64,000 nucleotides of DNA from Methylomarinovum tepidoasis (GCF_030294985.1 NZ_AP024718.1:1503001-1567000), one strand, 5' to 3'; positions 52,285-61,403 are shown, counted from the first letter of the stretch. Notes: a model not told the origin generated them from the letters alone. Numbers and translations: made by a program.

Positions 52285-54920
52285 TGAGAACCATCCTGCT
52301 GTTGCTCCTGTGGTTGCCTCTCGCCCCGGCCCTGGCCGCGCCGTGGCCGCAGGTAACGAAACGCGCCGTGGTCGGCCGTCTGCCGCAACCGGCGGCGGTG
52401 GCGGCATCTTCCCGGGCGTTGGCGGCCCTGGATGCGGAAGGACGGCTGTGGCGCTGGCCCGTCGGAGGCGGCGGCAAACCCGCGGTAAAGGAATACGGCT
52501 TCGACCGCCCTTTGGGGCTGGCGCCTTTGGAAGGCGGCTGGCTGGTGGCCGACACCGGCCACGGACGCCTGGTCTGGGTGGGTGGCGACGGGGCGGTAAA
52601 GCGGCAGTGGCCGTTGACGCTGCCTTGCCTGGAGGCGGAAACCCCCTGCACGCCCAAGACGCCCCGGCCGGTTTCGGTGGCGGCGGTCGCCAACGAACTG
52701 GTCTGGAGCGACCGCAATCATTTGTTGTGCCGCATCGACCGGGACGTCGGCGCGCTGCAGGGTTGTGTCGGCGGTTACGGGCGCATGGAAGGGCAGTTCC
52801 AGTATCCCTTTCAGATCGCCGTCGATGAGAGCGGTTTCCTGTTGGTGGCCGACGTGCTGGGAGGACGGGTGCAGATGTTCGACCGCAAGGGACGGTATTT
52901 CGCCCAGTTCGGCCGCTTCGGCATCGCGGAAGGGGAACTGTACCGCCCCAACGGCGTCGCCCTCGATCCACAGCACGGGCTGGCTTTCGTCAGCGACGCC
53001 TATTTCGGCGCCATCGCCGTGTTCCATCAGGGAGAGCCGCTGGGGCGGCTGGAAGACGCCAGCGGCCGCCCTGTCATCCTCGATACCCCCAGCAATCTGT
53101 TTTACCGCGATGGAAAACTCTACGCCGCCGAAACCGGCGCCGACCGGATCGTCGTTCTCGATTTGGCCTTTAGCGAACGGGAACCGCCCGCCTTTTCCGC
53201 CTCCGGTCTTTCCGTGTCGCAGAAGGATTGCCTGCTGTGCCATCTGGAGTTCGCCAAAGAGGCGCCGTTGGAAATCAGAGGGCCTGACGAGCTGGGGCAG
53301 TTGCCGGTGGCCCGGTTCCGGATGTGCTACAGCTGCCATCATGGCCCGGTGGTGGATTCCCGTATGATCATTCGCGCCGGGGCCCAGCACCCGACCCTCT
53401 ACGATCCCGAATTGAAGCGGAAGAAACGCCCCTGGCCGCGGGAGGACGAGCTGCCGGACGTGTTCCCGATCACCGAGGAACACCAGCTCACCTGCACCAG
53501 TTGCCATACGCCCCATACCGCCGAGATCGAAGGGACGACTCTGTATCCCGATCACAAAAACCCCTGGTTGCGGGTTCCCAACCCCGAGGGGCGGTTGTGC
53601 GAACGCTGTCACGAATCCAAGGCCAAGGGGGCGCGCGATCCCGACGATTCCCATCACGGCGTCAATCATCCCCTGGGAATCAGGTTGCGGCCATCGCCTT
53701 ACAAAGGCGCGCCGGGGTATCCTGCCGATCCGGGTTTGACCCACGGCCTGCCCGACAGCTTGCGGAAGGCCGGCGGCATGCTGGGCCCGGACGACACTCT
53801 GGCATGCCAGAGTTGCCATCAGATCCACGGTGGCGTCAGCGACGATCTGTTGTTGCTCGACGATGACCGGGGGCAGCTCTGCCGCCAGTGCCATAGACGC
53901 CAGTTCAGCCGTAGTAAAAGGGAAGCCCGTCGCAAAGGGGTCCATCCCGTCAACGTCAAGCCGGAGGAAAAGATCCTTCGCGGCGGCAAACGGGTTCGTT
54001 TCGTCACCTGCGGCAGCTGCCACCCGGTCCACGACGGCAAGCCGCAAACGCCGATGCTGCTGAAACCCGCCGAATCCCTATGCCAGGACTGCCACCCGCG
54101 CCAGCACGCCAAGGACAAGGACGACGCCCGCCGGAAGGGAGTGCACCCGGTCAATGTGACGCTGGAGGAACCGGTCACCATCGCCGGACAGCGTTGGAAA
54201 AAAGTCGGTTGCCTGACCTGTCATGCGGTTCACCGGGGTCGTCCCAATACCCCTGCGCTGGTGGAGGATCATCACGACGGCCGGTTGTGCCGCCACTGCC
54301 ATGAAGACAATAGCCCGGTGCTGGGCAGCGATCACGATCTTCGCATCACCGCCAAGGACAGCCGCAACCACTTCGACGAAACCCCGGCCCAGGCCGGCCT
54401 GTGCGGCGCTTGCCACACCTTGCACCGGGGCAAGGGCAAGTGGCCTTATCTTTATGCGGCCAAGATCGTCGGCCATCCGCAAAAGCCCGCTGAGGACGGC
54501 GATAGCACGCCATTTCGGCGCGACCAGCTATGCCTCAACTGCCATCAGGATCATCCCCAGGCGGTGGCTAAGGATAAGGTGGTGAAGTTTTTCAGCCATC
54601 CCCACAAGGACATCGTGCTGCGATCCGAGCCCGACAGGATACCGCTGCTCGATGCCAGGGAGCAGGACAGCGAAACCGGTGCCATCGGCTGTACCACTTG
54701 CCACGATCCTCACGTCTGGACCCCCAGGCACCGTCAGGCGAAGCGCCCGCCGCTGGCGGCCAACCGCAAGAACCTGGAGGGCGACCCCCACTCCAGCTTT
54801 CTGCGCCAGCTGCAGCCGCAGAAGACCTTCTGCCTGGGATGCCACGGTCTGGAAGTGCGGGAAAAGTACAAGTACTTCCACGACGATTTCGTCCGCGGGG
54901 TGGTCGATTATCTGCGATAA
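52284..54920 (+). CDS. NHL beta-propeller fused to a 14-heme c-type cytochrome
   Basis: Exported protein of 878 residues with a signal peptide (MRTILLLLLWLPLAPALA). Residues ~25-310 form an NHL-type propeller (GFDRPLGLAPLEGGWLVADTGHGRLV, GQFQYPFQIAVDESGFLLVADVLGGRVQMF, GELYRPNGVALDPQHGLAFVSDAYF). The rest has 14 CXXCH motifs: CLLCH, CYSCH, CTSCH, CERCH, CQSCH, CRQCH, CGSCH, CQDCH, CLTCH, CRHCH, CGACH, CLNCH, CTTCH and CLGCH. Two near-identical segments (ARRKGVHPVNV at about residues 548 and 614) show internal duplication. It is the last cytochrome gene of the array. The propeller may dock a partner or bind a substrate. Confidence 0.88.
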   Translation: MRTILLLLLWLPLAPALAAPWPQVTKRAVVGRLPQPAAVAASSRALAALDAEGRLWRWPVGGGGKPAVKEYGFDRPLGLAPLEGGWLVADTGHGRLVWVGGDGAVKRQWPLTLPCLEAETPCTPKTPRPVSVAAVANELVWSDRNHLLCRIDRDVGALQGCVGGYGRMEGQFQYPFQIAVDESGFLLVADVLGGRVQMFDRKGRYFAQFGRFGIAEGELYRPNGVALDPQHGLAFVSDAYFGAIAVFHQGEPLGRLEDASGRPVILDTPSNLFYRDGKLYAAETGADRIVVLDLAFSEREPPAFSASGLSVSQKDCLLCHLEFAKEAPLEIRGPDELGQLPVARFRMCYSCHHGPVVDSRMIIRAGAQHPTLYDPELKRKKRPWPREDELPDVFPITEEHQLTCTSCHTPHTAEIEGTTLYPDHKNPWLRVPNPEGRLCERCHESKAKGARDPDDSHHGVNHPLGIRLRPSPYKGAPGYPADPGLTHGLPDSLRKAGGMLGPDDTLACQSCHQIHGGVSDDLLLLDDDRGQLCRQCHRRQFSRSKREARRKGVHPVNVKPEEKILRGGKRVRFVTCGSCHPVHDGKPQTPMLLKPAESLCQDCHPRQHAKDKDDARRKGVHPVNVTLEEPVTIAGQRWKKVGCLTCHAVHRGRPNTPALVEDHHDGRLCRHCHEDNSPVLGSDHDLRITAKDSRNHFDETPAQAGLCGACHTLHRGKGKWPYLYAAKIVGHPQKPAEDGDSTPFRRDQLCLNCHQDHPQAVAKDKVVKFFSHPHKDIVLRSEPDRIPLLDAREQDSETGAIGCTTCHDPHVWTPRHRQAKRPPLAANRKNLEGDPHSSFLRQLQPQKTFCLGCHGLEVREKYKYFHDDFVRGVVDYLR

Positions 54921-54957
54921 TCCCGGCTATCTGACTCCTGCGGGAAGGAGGCGAGCG

Positions 54958-55551
54958 ATGGGAATGCGATGGTTGGTTGGGTTCTGGTTCCTGTGGCTGC
55001 AGGTTGCGGCGGCCACGTCGGTGCGGGAGGCCGGTCTGGACGAGATGCTGCGCAACTCGGAGCTGGTGTTCCGGGGGCAGGTGAGCGGCAGCGAAATCCG
55101 GGATGACGGCCCAAGACCCTATACCCGCGTCACCTTCCGGGTCGAGGCGATCATCAAGGGCGATTACGACGGCGATACCTTGAGCCTGGATTTTGCCGGT
55201 GCCCCTGCCCGCGGCCTGCGGGTGGATGAGATGCGCTATCCCCAGCCGGGGGAGCGGGGCATCTATTTCGTCGAATCCCTCCGGCGCCGCCAGGCCAATC
55301 CCCTCTACGGCTGGTCCCAGGGGCATTTCAGGATCGTGGTGCGGAACGGCCGCGCCGTGGTGGTCGGCGGCGACGGCAAGCCGGTGGTGGCGGTGACCGG
55401 GTCGCCCAAGGGAGAGAATGGCGCCAGGTGGGCTTTGAGCCGGGGGGTTCCCAAAGGGGTGCGCACCGAAAGCCGGGCCTGGGACAGGGGGCTGACGCCG
55501 GTACAGTTCGAAGACCTATTGCGTCAGCGCCTGGAGGCGCTGCAGCCATGA
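54958..55551 (+). CDS. Exported protein of unknown function
   Basis: Protein of 197 residues with a signal peptide (MGMRWLVGFWFLWLQVAAA). The mature part begins with REAGLDEMLRNSELVFRGQVSGSEI and continues as a beta-rich domain (YTRVTFRVEAIIKGDYDGDTLSLDF, GERGIYFVESL). It resembles exported proteins found next to matrixin-like proteases, and indeed overlaps such a gene by 4 bp; it may be an inhibitor or chaperone, but that is a guess. GGAAGGAGG precedes the ATG. It lies 37 bp after the 14-heme cytochrome gene and may belong to the same transcript. Confidence 0.65.
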   Translation: MGMRWLVGFWFLWLQVAAATSVREAGLDEMLRNSELVFRGQVSGSEIRDDGPRPYTRVTFRVEAIIKGDYDGDTLSLDFAGAPARGLRVDEMRYPQPGERGIYFVESLRRRQANPLYGWSQGHFRIVVRNGRAVVVGGDGKPVVAVTGSPKGENGARWALSRGVPKGVRTESRAWDRGLTPVQFEDLLRQRLEALQP

Positions 55552-56840
55552 GGCTGTTTTGCTTCCTTGTCCTGTACGGCGTTGCCGCCACCAGCTTCGC
55601 CTATCAATTCATGGGCGGGCGCTGGCCGCAGCCTGAGACCACCATACGGTTCGATCTGGTGGATACCCAGGGACGGGATCGCGCCCCCAGTGGCACGCGC
55701 TGGAACGACGGCTTCCGGGAGGCCATGGAACGGTGGAATCGCAGCACCGGTTTTACGTTCCATGCCGATGAAGGGACGGCGCCGGATCCGTGCCGCAGCG
55801 ACGGTCAAAGCGGAGCCGGTTTCCGGGTGGATGATTGCGGTTTCGTCTTCGGCCGCACCACCCTGGCGATCACCTATACCCAGACCCGTGCGGGCCTGAT
55901 CGAGGAAGCCGATATCGTTTTCAACGGCACCCTGGACTGGGACATCTATTCGGGCCCCCTGCGCCGCCGTGAGGATTTCGTCCGGGTCGCCACCCACGAG
56001 CTGGGTCATGTTCTGGGGCTGGATCACGAGGACAGCGGGGTCCCCTCAATCATGACCTCGCTGGTGAGCGATCTGGAATTCCCCCAGAAAGACGACATGG
56101 ACGGCGTGGCCGTTTTGTACGACGTCCCCAGTCCGCAGCCCGAGGCATGCCGCCGGCAGGTCGCGATCCTTTTGAATCAGCCTGTGGAAGGCCGCTTCGA
56201 GCCGTCAGATTGTCAGCGGCGCTTTCTCGCCGACTCACCCTTCGACAGCGACGACAGCTTCGTGGATCTGTACCGCTTCCAGCTGCCGGTGACGGCGCTG
56301 GTGGTGGTGCAGCTGGCGTCTGACACGGCAGATTCTTATCTCGAACTGTACGACCGCGAGCGTCAGAAGCTGATCGCTTGGGATGATGACAGCGGCACAG
56401 GTCTCGATGCCATGCTTTATGCTCGCTTGGAACCGGGGGAGTACCTGATCCAGGCCAATACCGCCTTGTCCTGGGCGCAAACCGGCGACTACCGGTTGCA
56501 GGTGCGTGTGAATCTGGACCAGCCGTCGGCGGCCCGGTTGACGGACGATTGGAATATCGTCATCGACGCGGTGGAGGTCGACGGCGGGTTGCTTCACGGT
56601 GAGCTGTTGTCCTATGTCAATCCGCTCGATCCGGAGGGGCTCTACTGGCGCCTGGGAAACATCGCCGCCGGTGGCGCATCGGGCCGCGGCGGCGTGGTGT
56701 ATTTCCCGGGGAGCAGAAACGTGATTTTCAATCCCATAGACGCCTTAGGGCGGCATTACGATGCCGTGCTGCGGCCTTATGTCAATCCTGCAGATCCCAC
56801 AGGCTGGTACTGGCGGCTGGAGTCGGCCTGGCCGCGCTAG
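55548..56840 (+). CDS. Matrixin-like zinc metalloprotease with C-terminal PPC-like domain
   Basis: Exported protein of 430 residues with a signal peptide (MRLFCFLVLYGVAATSFA). The catalytic domain contains the metzincin motif HELGHVLGLDH near residue 150 and a Met-turn SIMTS shortly after, both typical of matrixins. Residues ~225-325 (PFDSDDSFVDLYRFQLP, SYLELYDRERQKLIAWDDDSG) match a bacterial pre-peptidase C-terminal domain. The final ~100 residues contain two related YVNP segments (LSYVNPLDPEGLYWRL, RPYVNPADPTGWYWRL), an internal repeat. Substrate unknown. Convergent with ccmB, 2 bp apart. Confidence 0.88.
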   Translation: MRLFCFLVLYGVAATSFAYQFMGGRWPQPETTIRFDLVDTQGRDRAPSGTRWNDGFREAMERWNRSTGFTFHADEGTAPDPCRSDGQSGAGFRVDDCGFVFGRTTLAITYTQTRAGLIEEADIVFNGTLDWDIYSGPLRRREDFVRVATHELGHVLGLDHEDSGVPSIMTSLVSDLEFPQKDDMDGVAVLYDVPSPQPEACRRQVAILLNQPVEGRFEPSDCQRRFLADSPFDSDDSFVDLYRFQLPVTALVVVQLASDTADSYLELYDRERQKLIAWDDDSGTGLDAMLYARLEPGEYLIQANTALSWAQTGDYRLQVRVNLDQPSAARLTDDWNIVIDAVEVDGGLLHGELLSYVNPLDPEGLYWRLGNIAAGGASGRGGVVYFPGSRNVIFNPIDALGRHYDAVLRPYVNPADPTGWYWRLESAWPR

Positions 56841-56842
56841 CG

Positions 56843-57523
56843 TCAGCTCAAGCTGATGCGGATGGCGGCGGCGATGGCCAACGGCGCCAGGGTCGAGGCC
56901 AGTGCCAGCAGGGCGGCGAGGAAATACAGCTGCCCTGAGATCGGCAGGCCGGCGGCGGCGGCGCCGACGGCCCCGGTGGCGAAAATCAGCACCGGAATGT
57001 AGAGGGGCAGCACCAGCAAGGTCAGCAGCACGCCGCCGCGGCGCAGTCCCACCGTCAGGGCGGTGCCGACGGCGCCGATCAGGCTCAGCAGCGGGGTGCC
57101 CAGGGCCAGGGTGGCCAGCAGCGCCAGGGTGGCGGGCTGGGACAGGGACAGCAGCAGCGCCAGCACCGGGGCCAGCAGCAACATCGGCAGGCCGCTGACC
57201 AGCCAGTGGGCCAGAACCTTGGCGGTGACCAGCCAGGGCAGGGGATGGGGGCTGAGGGCCAGTTGTTCCAGAGTGCCGTCGGCGAAATCGGTCTTGAACA
57301 GGTTCTCCAGGGAGAACAGCGCCGACAGCAGGGCGGCGATCCAGATGATGCCGGGGGCGATGGTGCGCAGGATCTCCGGTTCCGGGCTGATCCCCAAGGG
57401 ATAGAGGCTGACGATCATCAGGAAGAACAGCGGGGGGTTGAGCAGCTCGCCCCGGTGGCGGAAGGCCAGGATCAGGTCGCGTTTGAGCAGGGTCCAGAAG
57501 GCCGATAGCGGAGAGCTCAGCAT
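56843..57523 (-). CDS. ccmB: Heme exporter subunit CcmB
   Basis: Protein of 226 residues with six membrane helices, the usual length. It is the permease of the CcmAB transporter needed in cytochrome c maturation System I. Recognisable parts are KRDLILAFRHRGELLNPPLFFLMIVSLYPLG, FSLENLFKTDFADGTLEQLALSP and FATGAVGAA. The other ccm genes, including ccmA, are not beside it: upstream is a tRNA and ribosomal genes, downstream the convergent protease gene. Proximity to the multiheme array is suggestive but may be coincidental. Confidence 0.92.
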   Translation of the reverse strand: MLSSPLSAFWTLLKRDLILAFRHRGELLNPPLFFLMIVSLYPLGISPEPEILRTIAPGIIWIAALLSALFSLENLFKTDFADGTLEQLALSPHPLPWLVTAKVLAHWLVSGLPMLLLAPVLALLLSLSQPATLALLATLALGTPLLSLIGAVGTALTVGLRRGGVLLTLLVLPLYIPVLIFATGAVGAAAAGLPISGQLYFLAALLALASTLAPLAIAAAIRISLS

Positions 57524-57541
57524 GGTTTTCCCGTCGCCATG

Positions 57542-57567
57542 AAAAAGCCGCCCTGTACGGGCGGCTT
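57542..57567 (-). terminator. Rho-independent terminator after tRNA-Gln
   Basis: On the minus strand the stem AAGCCGCCC / GGGCGGCTT with a five-base loop is followed by a run of T. It ends the rplM-rpsI-tRNA-Gln transcript before ccmB. Confidence 0.85.
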
Positions 57568-57573
57568 CCGGGT

Positions 57574-57647
57574 TGGCTGGGGGACCAGGATTCGAACCTG
57601 GGTAAACGGAGTCAGAGTCCGTTGTCCTGCCGCTAGACGATCCCCCA
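57574..57647 (-). tRNA. tRNA-Gln (anticodon CTG)
   Basis: A complete cloverleaf on the minus strand begins TGGGGGATCG and ends with encoded CCA at 57574-57576. The T arm has GGTTCGAATCC, and the anticodon loop CTCTGAC on an ACGGA/TCCGT stem gives CTG, decoding CAG. It lies 11 bp after rpsI on the same strand. Confidence 0.96.
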
Positions 57648-57658
57648 AGAAATCGGTA

Positions 57659-58054
57659 TCAGCGTTTGGAGTACTGCGGCCGTTTGCGGGCTTTGTGCAG
57701 ACCCACCTTCTTGCGTTCCACCTTGCGGGCGTCCCGGGTCAGATGACCGGCTTTGCGCAGCGGGGAACGCAGGGTTTCGTCGTAATCGACCAGGGCGCGG
57801 GCGATGCCGTGGCGGATCGCGCCGGCCTGTCCGGTCGGACCGCTGCCCTTGACCGTAATCATGATATCGAATTTTTCGGTCATTTCAACACATTCCAGCG
57901 GCTGGCGCACGATCATGCAGTCGGTCTTGCGGCCGAAATAGACGTCCAGCGGCTTCTGGTTGACGGTGATCTGACCGGAGCCCGGCTTCAGGAAGACACG
58001 GGCGACGGAACTCTTGCGACGGCCGGTGCCGTAGTGATATTGGGTTTGTGCCAT
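57659..58054 (-). CDS. rpsI: 30S ribosomal protein S9
   Basis: Protein of 131 residues with the complete S9 signature: [15 protein letters not shown] at the N terminus, [19 protein letters not shown], and the basic tail ending RKRPQYSKR that reaches the P-site tRNA. The ATG at 58054 was chosen because the family starts there; the frame runs further upstream into rplM without homology. It is co-transcribed with rplM, 10 bp upstream. Confidence 0.98.
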   Translation of the reverse strand: MAQTQYHYGTGRRKSSVARVFLKPGSGQITVNQKPLDVYFGRKTDCMIVRQPLECVEMTEKFDIMITVKGSGPTGQAGAIRHGIARALVDYDETLRSPLRKAGHLTRDARKVERKKVGLHKARKRPQYSKR

Positions 58055-58064
58055 GATCGGTTGC

Positions 58065-58493
58065 TTACAGTTCCAGAACTTTGGGTTGTTGGGCGTGATG
58101 GTTGTGCTGCGAGCCGGCGTAAACCTTGAGCTTGCGGAACATCGCCCGGCCGAGCGGATTCTTCGGCAGCATGCCGCGGACCGCATTCTCGATGATGCGC
58201 TCGGGATGCGTGGCGCGCTGTTTGCCGAGGGTGATCGATTTGATACCGCCGGGATAGCCGCTGTGGCGGTAGTAGACTTTCCTTTCTTCCTTGCGGCCGG
58301 TCACCTTCACCTTCTCGGCGTTGATGACGATGATGTAGTCGCCGGTGTCCACGTGGGGGGTGTATTCGGGCTTGTGCTTGCCCCGCAGGCGGCGGGCGAT
58401 CTCGGCGGCCAGACGCCCCAACGTCTTTCCTTCGGCATCGATGACGTACCAGTCGCGTTTCACTTCGTGGGGTTTGGCGCTAAAGGTCTTCAT
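58065..58493 (-). CDS. rplM: 50S ribosomal protein L13
   Basis: Protein of 142 residues, the usual length, with [38 protein letters not shown] and [20 protein letters not shown] precedes the ATG at 58493. It is the first gene of the rplM-rpsI operon, with a promoter 47-75 bp upstream. Confidence 0.98.
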   Translation of the reverse strand: MKTFSAKPHEVKRDWYVIDAEGKTLGRLAAEIARRLRGKHKPEYTPHVDTGDYIIVINAEKVKVTGRKEERKVYYRHSGYPGGIKSITLGKQRATHPERIIENAVRGMLPKNPLGRAMFRKLKVYAGSQHNHHAQQPKVLEL

Positions 58494-58539
58494 GATTCTC
58501 CTTGCGAACTTCCGATTTGGGGCTGATCTGAAACGGTGA

Positions 58540-58568
58540 ATTCTAGAGGATAGCCGGATTCCATGCAA
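58540..58568 (-). promoter_or_regulatory. Sigma-70 promoter of rplM-rpsI
   Basis: Reading on the minus strand, TTGCAT (58568-58563) and TAGAAT (58545-58540) are separated by 17 bases. The predicted start near 58533 gives a 40-nt leader. This is good agreement with the consensus. Confidence 0.75.
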
Positions 58569-58613
58569 GACCTGTCGTGCACAACGGTGGATTTTCCGCC
58601 GACGGGGCCATGT

Positions 58614-58619
58614 TATACT
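58614..58619 (+). promoter_or_regulatory. -10 box of the KamA-like gene
   Basis: TATACT lies 40 bp upstream of the ATG at 58659. No clear -35 box is seen 17 bases before it. Its position supports the start at 58659 rather than the longer frame from 58563. Confidence 0.4.
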
Positions 58620-58658
58620 CCATGGCTTTCCCGATTCAACCAGCCACACAAGCGTCCC

Positions 58659-60041
58659 ATGCCACACTCCAGCGCGACCAAAGCTTTCCCCCGGATGCAG
58701 CCGGGCCCCCGTTTCGAGGTTTATACCCTAGCGGATCTGGAGAAGGGGACGATCCCCCATCTCCAGTCCCTGTCACCGCAACAGCGCCTCGCCATGCGGG
58801 CGGTGGCTCACGTCCTGCCGTTCCGGGTCAACCGTTACGTGATCGAGGAGCTCATCGACTGGGACCGGGTGCCGGACGATCCCCTGTTCCAGCTCACCTT
58901 CCCGCAGCCCGGGATGCTGGCTCCCGACGACCTAGCGGCGATGACGGATCTGCTGCAACGTCAGGCGCCGGCGGGCGAGATCAGGGCCAGGGTGCAGAAA
59001 ATCCGCGCCCGTCTCAATCCTCACCCGGCCGGACAGCTGGCGCTGAACCGCCCCCGTGACGCCGAGGGCAATCCCATAGGCGGCCTGCAGCACAAATATC
59101 GGGAGACGGTGCTGTTCTTCCCCAGCCAGGGGCAGACCTGTCACAGCTACTGCACCTTCTGCTTCCGCTGGGCTCAGTTCATCGGCGACAAGTCGCTGCG
59201 CATGGCCTCCCGCGAGGCGGGGGTGTTGCACGATTACCTGCGCCGTCACCGGGAAGTGACCGATCTGTTGATTACCGGCGGCGACCCCCTGGTGATGAAG
59301 ACCCGTCATCTGGCCGATTATCTGGAGCCGTTGCTGGCGCCGGAATTCGCACACATCCGCACCCTCCGCATCGGCACCAAGTCCCTGAGCTTCTGGCCCC
59401 ACCGCTATCTGAGCGACGAGGACGCCGACGACCTGCTGCGGCTGCTGGAAAGGCTGGTCGCCGGCGGCAAGCACGTGGCCCTCATGGCCCATTACAACCA
59501 CTGGCGCGAGCTGGAGACCCCGGCGGCGCGCCGGGCCATCGCCCGGGTGCGGGAGACCGGCGCGGTGATCCGCGCCCAGGGGCCCTTGATCGCCCACGTC
59601 AACGACGATCCCGGTGTCTGGGCAAGGCTGTGGCAGACCCAGGTGAGTTTAGGCATCGTGCCTTATTACATGTTCGTGGAGCGCGACACCGGGGCGCGTC
59701 ACTATTTCGAGGCGCCGCTGGCGCGCTGCTGGGAGATTTACCGTCAGGCGCTGCAGCAGGTTTCCGGTCTGGGGCGTACCGCCCGCGGTCCCAGCATGAG
59801 CGCCACGCCCGGCAAGGTGGATATCCAGGGCGTGACGGAGATCGCCGGGGAAAAGGTCTTCGTGCTGCGCTTCATCCAGGGGCGCAATCCCGACTGGGTC
59901 CAGCGGCCCTTCTTCGCCCGCTTCGACCCTAAGGCCACCTGGCTCGATCAGCTCAGGCCCGCCTTCGGCGAGGAGAAGTTCTTCTTCGAGGACGAGTTGG
60001 CGGCGATGCTTCAGGCCGACCGCCGCGGTGGGGCGTCGTAA
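58659..60041 (+). CDS. KamA-family radical SAM protein (lysine 2,3-aminomutase-like)
   Basis: Protein of 460 residues. The radical SAM cluster motif is [11 protein letters not shown] (CxxxCxxC), preceded by [15 protein letters not shown] and followed by [16 protein letters not shown], as in lysine 2,3-aminomutases. The PLP-binding lysine is probably in [13 protein letters not shown]. It is longer than EpmB (~340 residues), so a free amino acid aminomutase is more likely than the EF-P modification enzyme. The beta-lysine acetyltransferase often paired with such genes for osmolyte synthesis is not adjacent. The product is not assigned. The end overlaps the convergent fdhD by 31 bp. Confidence 0.85.
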   Translation: MPHSSATKAFPRMQPGPRFEVYTLADLEKGTIPHLQSLSPQQRLAMRAVAHVLPFRVNRYVIEELIDWDRVPDDPLFQLTFPQPGMLAPDDLAAMTDLLQRQAPAGEIRARVQKIRARLNPHPAGQLALNRPRDAEGNPIGGLQHKYRETVLFFPSQGQTCHSYCTFCFRWAQFIGDKSLRMASREAGVLHDYLRRHREVTDLLITGGDPLVMKTRHLADYLEPLLAPEFAHIRTLRIGTKSLSFWPHRYLSDEDADDLLRLLERLVAGGKHVALMAHYNHWRELETPAARRAIARVRETGAVIRAQGPLIAHVNDDPGVWARLWQTQVSLGIVPYYMFVERDTGARHYFEAPLARCWEIYRQALQQVSGLGRTARGPSMSATPGKVDIQGVTEIAGEKVFVLRFIQGRNPDWVQRPFFARFDPKATWLDQLRPAFGEEKFFFEDELAAMLQADRRGGAS

Positions 60042-60841
60042 ACCAGCCGTTCCCGGCCGTGGTACACCAGGAAATGGTGTCCCCGGGCTCGGGCGATCAG
60101 GACGATGCCGGCCCGGCGGGCCATTTCCAGGCCCATCTGGGTGACCCCGGAGCGCGACAGCAGCACCGGGATGCCCATCTGCGCCGCCTTGATGCTCATC
60201 TCCGAGGTCAGGCGTCCGGTGGTGTAGAAAATCTTGTCGCCGCCGTCGATGCCGTTGAGCCACATGTGACCGGCGATGGCGTCGACGGCGTTGTGGCGGC
60301 CCACGTCCTCGCAGAAGAACAGGATCTCTCCTTTCGGGGAACACAGGGCGCAGCCGTGGACGGCGCCGGCCTGTTTGTAGACTGCGTTGTGGGCCTTGAG
60401 ATTGGCCAGCAGGCGGTAGAGGACCGACTGGCGCACTGGCGGCGGCTGCAGGCGGATCTTCTCCAGGCGTTCCTGCAGCCGACCGTAGACCGTCCCCTGA
60501 CCACAGCCGGTGGTGACCGTGCGCTTCCCCAGCAGCGCCAGTTTGTCCGGATCGGTGCCGTGGCGGGTGACCACGGCGGCCGCCTCCACTTCCCAGTCCA
60601 CCTGCACTGCCTTGATCTCGGCGATGTCGTCCACCAGACCCTGATTGCGCAGGTAGCCCAGGGTCAGCAGTTCCGGTTCGGTGCCCAGGGTCATCAGGGT
60701 GACGATTTCATGCTTGTCCAGATAGACGGTCAAGGGCCGTTCGGCGGCGACGGCCTTTTCCACCGGACGGCCGTATTCGTCGTGGGCGGTGACGGGCAGG
60801 GCGGCGGCCAGGCCGCTGTCGCTCAGTTCAAGGCGCGCCAT
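60011..60841 (-). CDS. fdhD: Formate dehydrogenase sulfurtransferase FdhD
   Basis: Protein of 276 residues that delivers sulfur to the molybdenum cofactor of formate dehydrogenase. Typical segments: EPELLTLGYLRNQGLVDD, FCEDVGRHNAVDAIAG and RLTSEMSIKAAQMGIPVLLSRSGVT. The active-site loop reads TVTTGCGQGT and has one Cys instead of the CxxC of E. coli FdhD, a variant seen in some other bacteria. Formate oxidation follows the Fhc complex in methylotrophs, so this links to the fhc genes at 18-23 kb. The start overlaps mobA by 14 bp. Confidence 0.93.
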   Translation of the reverse strand: MARLELSDSGLAAALPVTAHDEYGRPVEKAVAAERPLTVYLDKHEIVTLMTLGTEPELLTLGYLRNQGLVDDIAEIKAVQVDWEVEAAAVVTRHGTDPDKLALLGKRTVTTGCGQGTVYGRLQERLEKIRLQPPPVRQSVLYRLLANLKAHNAVYKQAGAVHGCALCSPKGEILFFCEDVGRHNAVDAIAGHMWLNGIDGGDKIFYTTGRLTSEMSIKAAQMGIPVLLSRSGVTQMGLEMARRAGIVLIARARGHHFLVYHGRERLVYDAPPRRSA

Positions 60842-61403
60842 GGAAGTCTTCGGGGGTGTTGACGTTGAGGAAGGCGTCGGGATGGTCGCTGCAGTCCACC
60901 GCCGTCCACCGATGGCGCCCGGCCCAGCGATCGATCTTGTGGTGCCCGGCGGCGAGCCAGGCGGCCAGATCGTCGGCCAGATGGGTGCGCAGGGCCATGA
61001 CCACCGGGTGCAGCCGCTGTCCGTCGTGGGCGATGGCGATGTCGTGGCCGTCGTCCAGCGCCGCCGGCAGGCGCGCCAGCAGCGTGGCGGAGAGCCGGGG
61101 GCTGTCGCAGGGGACCACCAGCAGGCAAGGGGTCCTGGCCCGCCCCAGGGCGGCGAGGATACCGGCCAGGGGCCCCTGGAAATCGGGCAGTGAATCGGGG
61201 ACGACCGGGTGGCCGAAGCGGCGGTAATCCGCCAGATTGCGGTTGGCGTTGATGAGAATTTCGCCGCACACCGGTTCCAGCGCCTGCAGGGCATAGCGGA
61301 TCAGGGGCCGGCCGCGGTACTCAAGCAATCCCTTGTCGATGCCGCCCAGCCGCCGGGCTCTGCCGCCAGCCAGGACCACGCCGGTGATCTGCTCGCGCGT
61401 CAT
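60828..61403 (-). CDS. mobA: Molybdenum cofactor guanylyltransferase
   Basis: Protein of 191 residues that attaches GMP to molybdopterin. The nucleotide-binding [27 protein letters not shown] at the N terminus and [11 protein letters not shown] with its metal-binding Asp are clear; it ends with NVNTPEDF. It overlaps fdhD and nadB by a few bases. Pairing with fdhD suggests supply of bis-MGD cofactor for formate dehydrogenase. Confidence 0.94.
   Translation of the reverse strand: MTREQITGVVLAGGRARRLGGIDKGLLEYRGRPLIRYALQALEPVCGEILINANRNLADYRRFGHPVVPDSLPDFQGPLAGILAALGRARTPCLLVVPCDSPRLSATLLARLPAALDDGHDIAIAHDGQRLHPVVMALRTHLADDLAAWLAAGHHKIDRWAGRHRWTAVDCSDHPDAFLNVNTPEDFHGAP

Noticed and set aside
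60842-61294. Upstream extension of fdhD
   Set aside because: It lies inside mobA in another frame; the FdhD family start fits the ATG at 60841.
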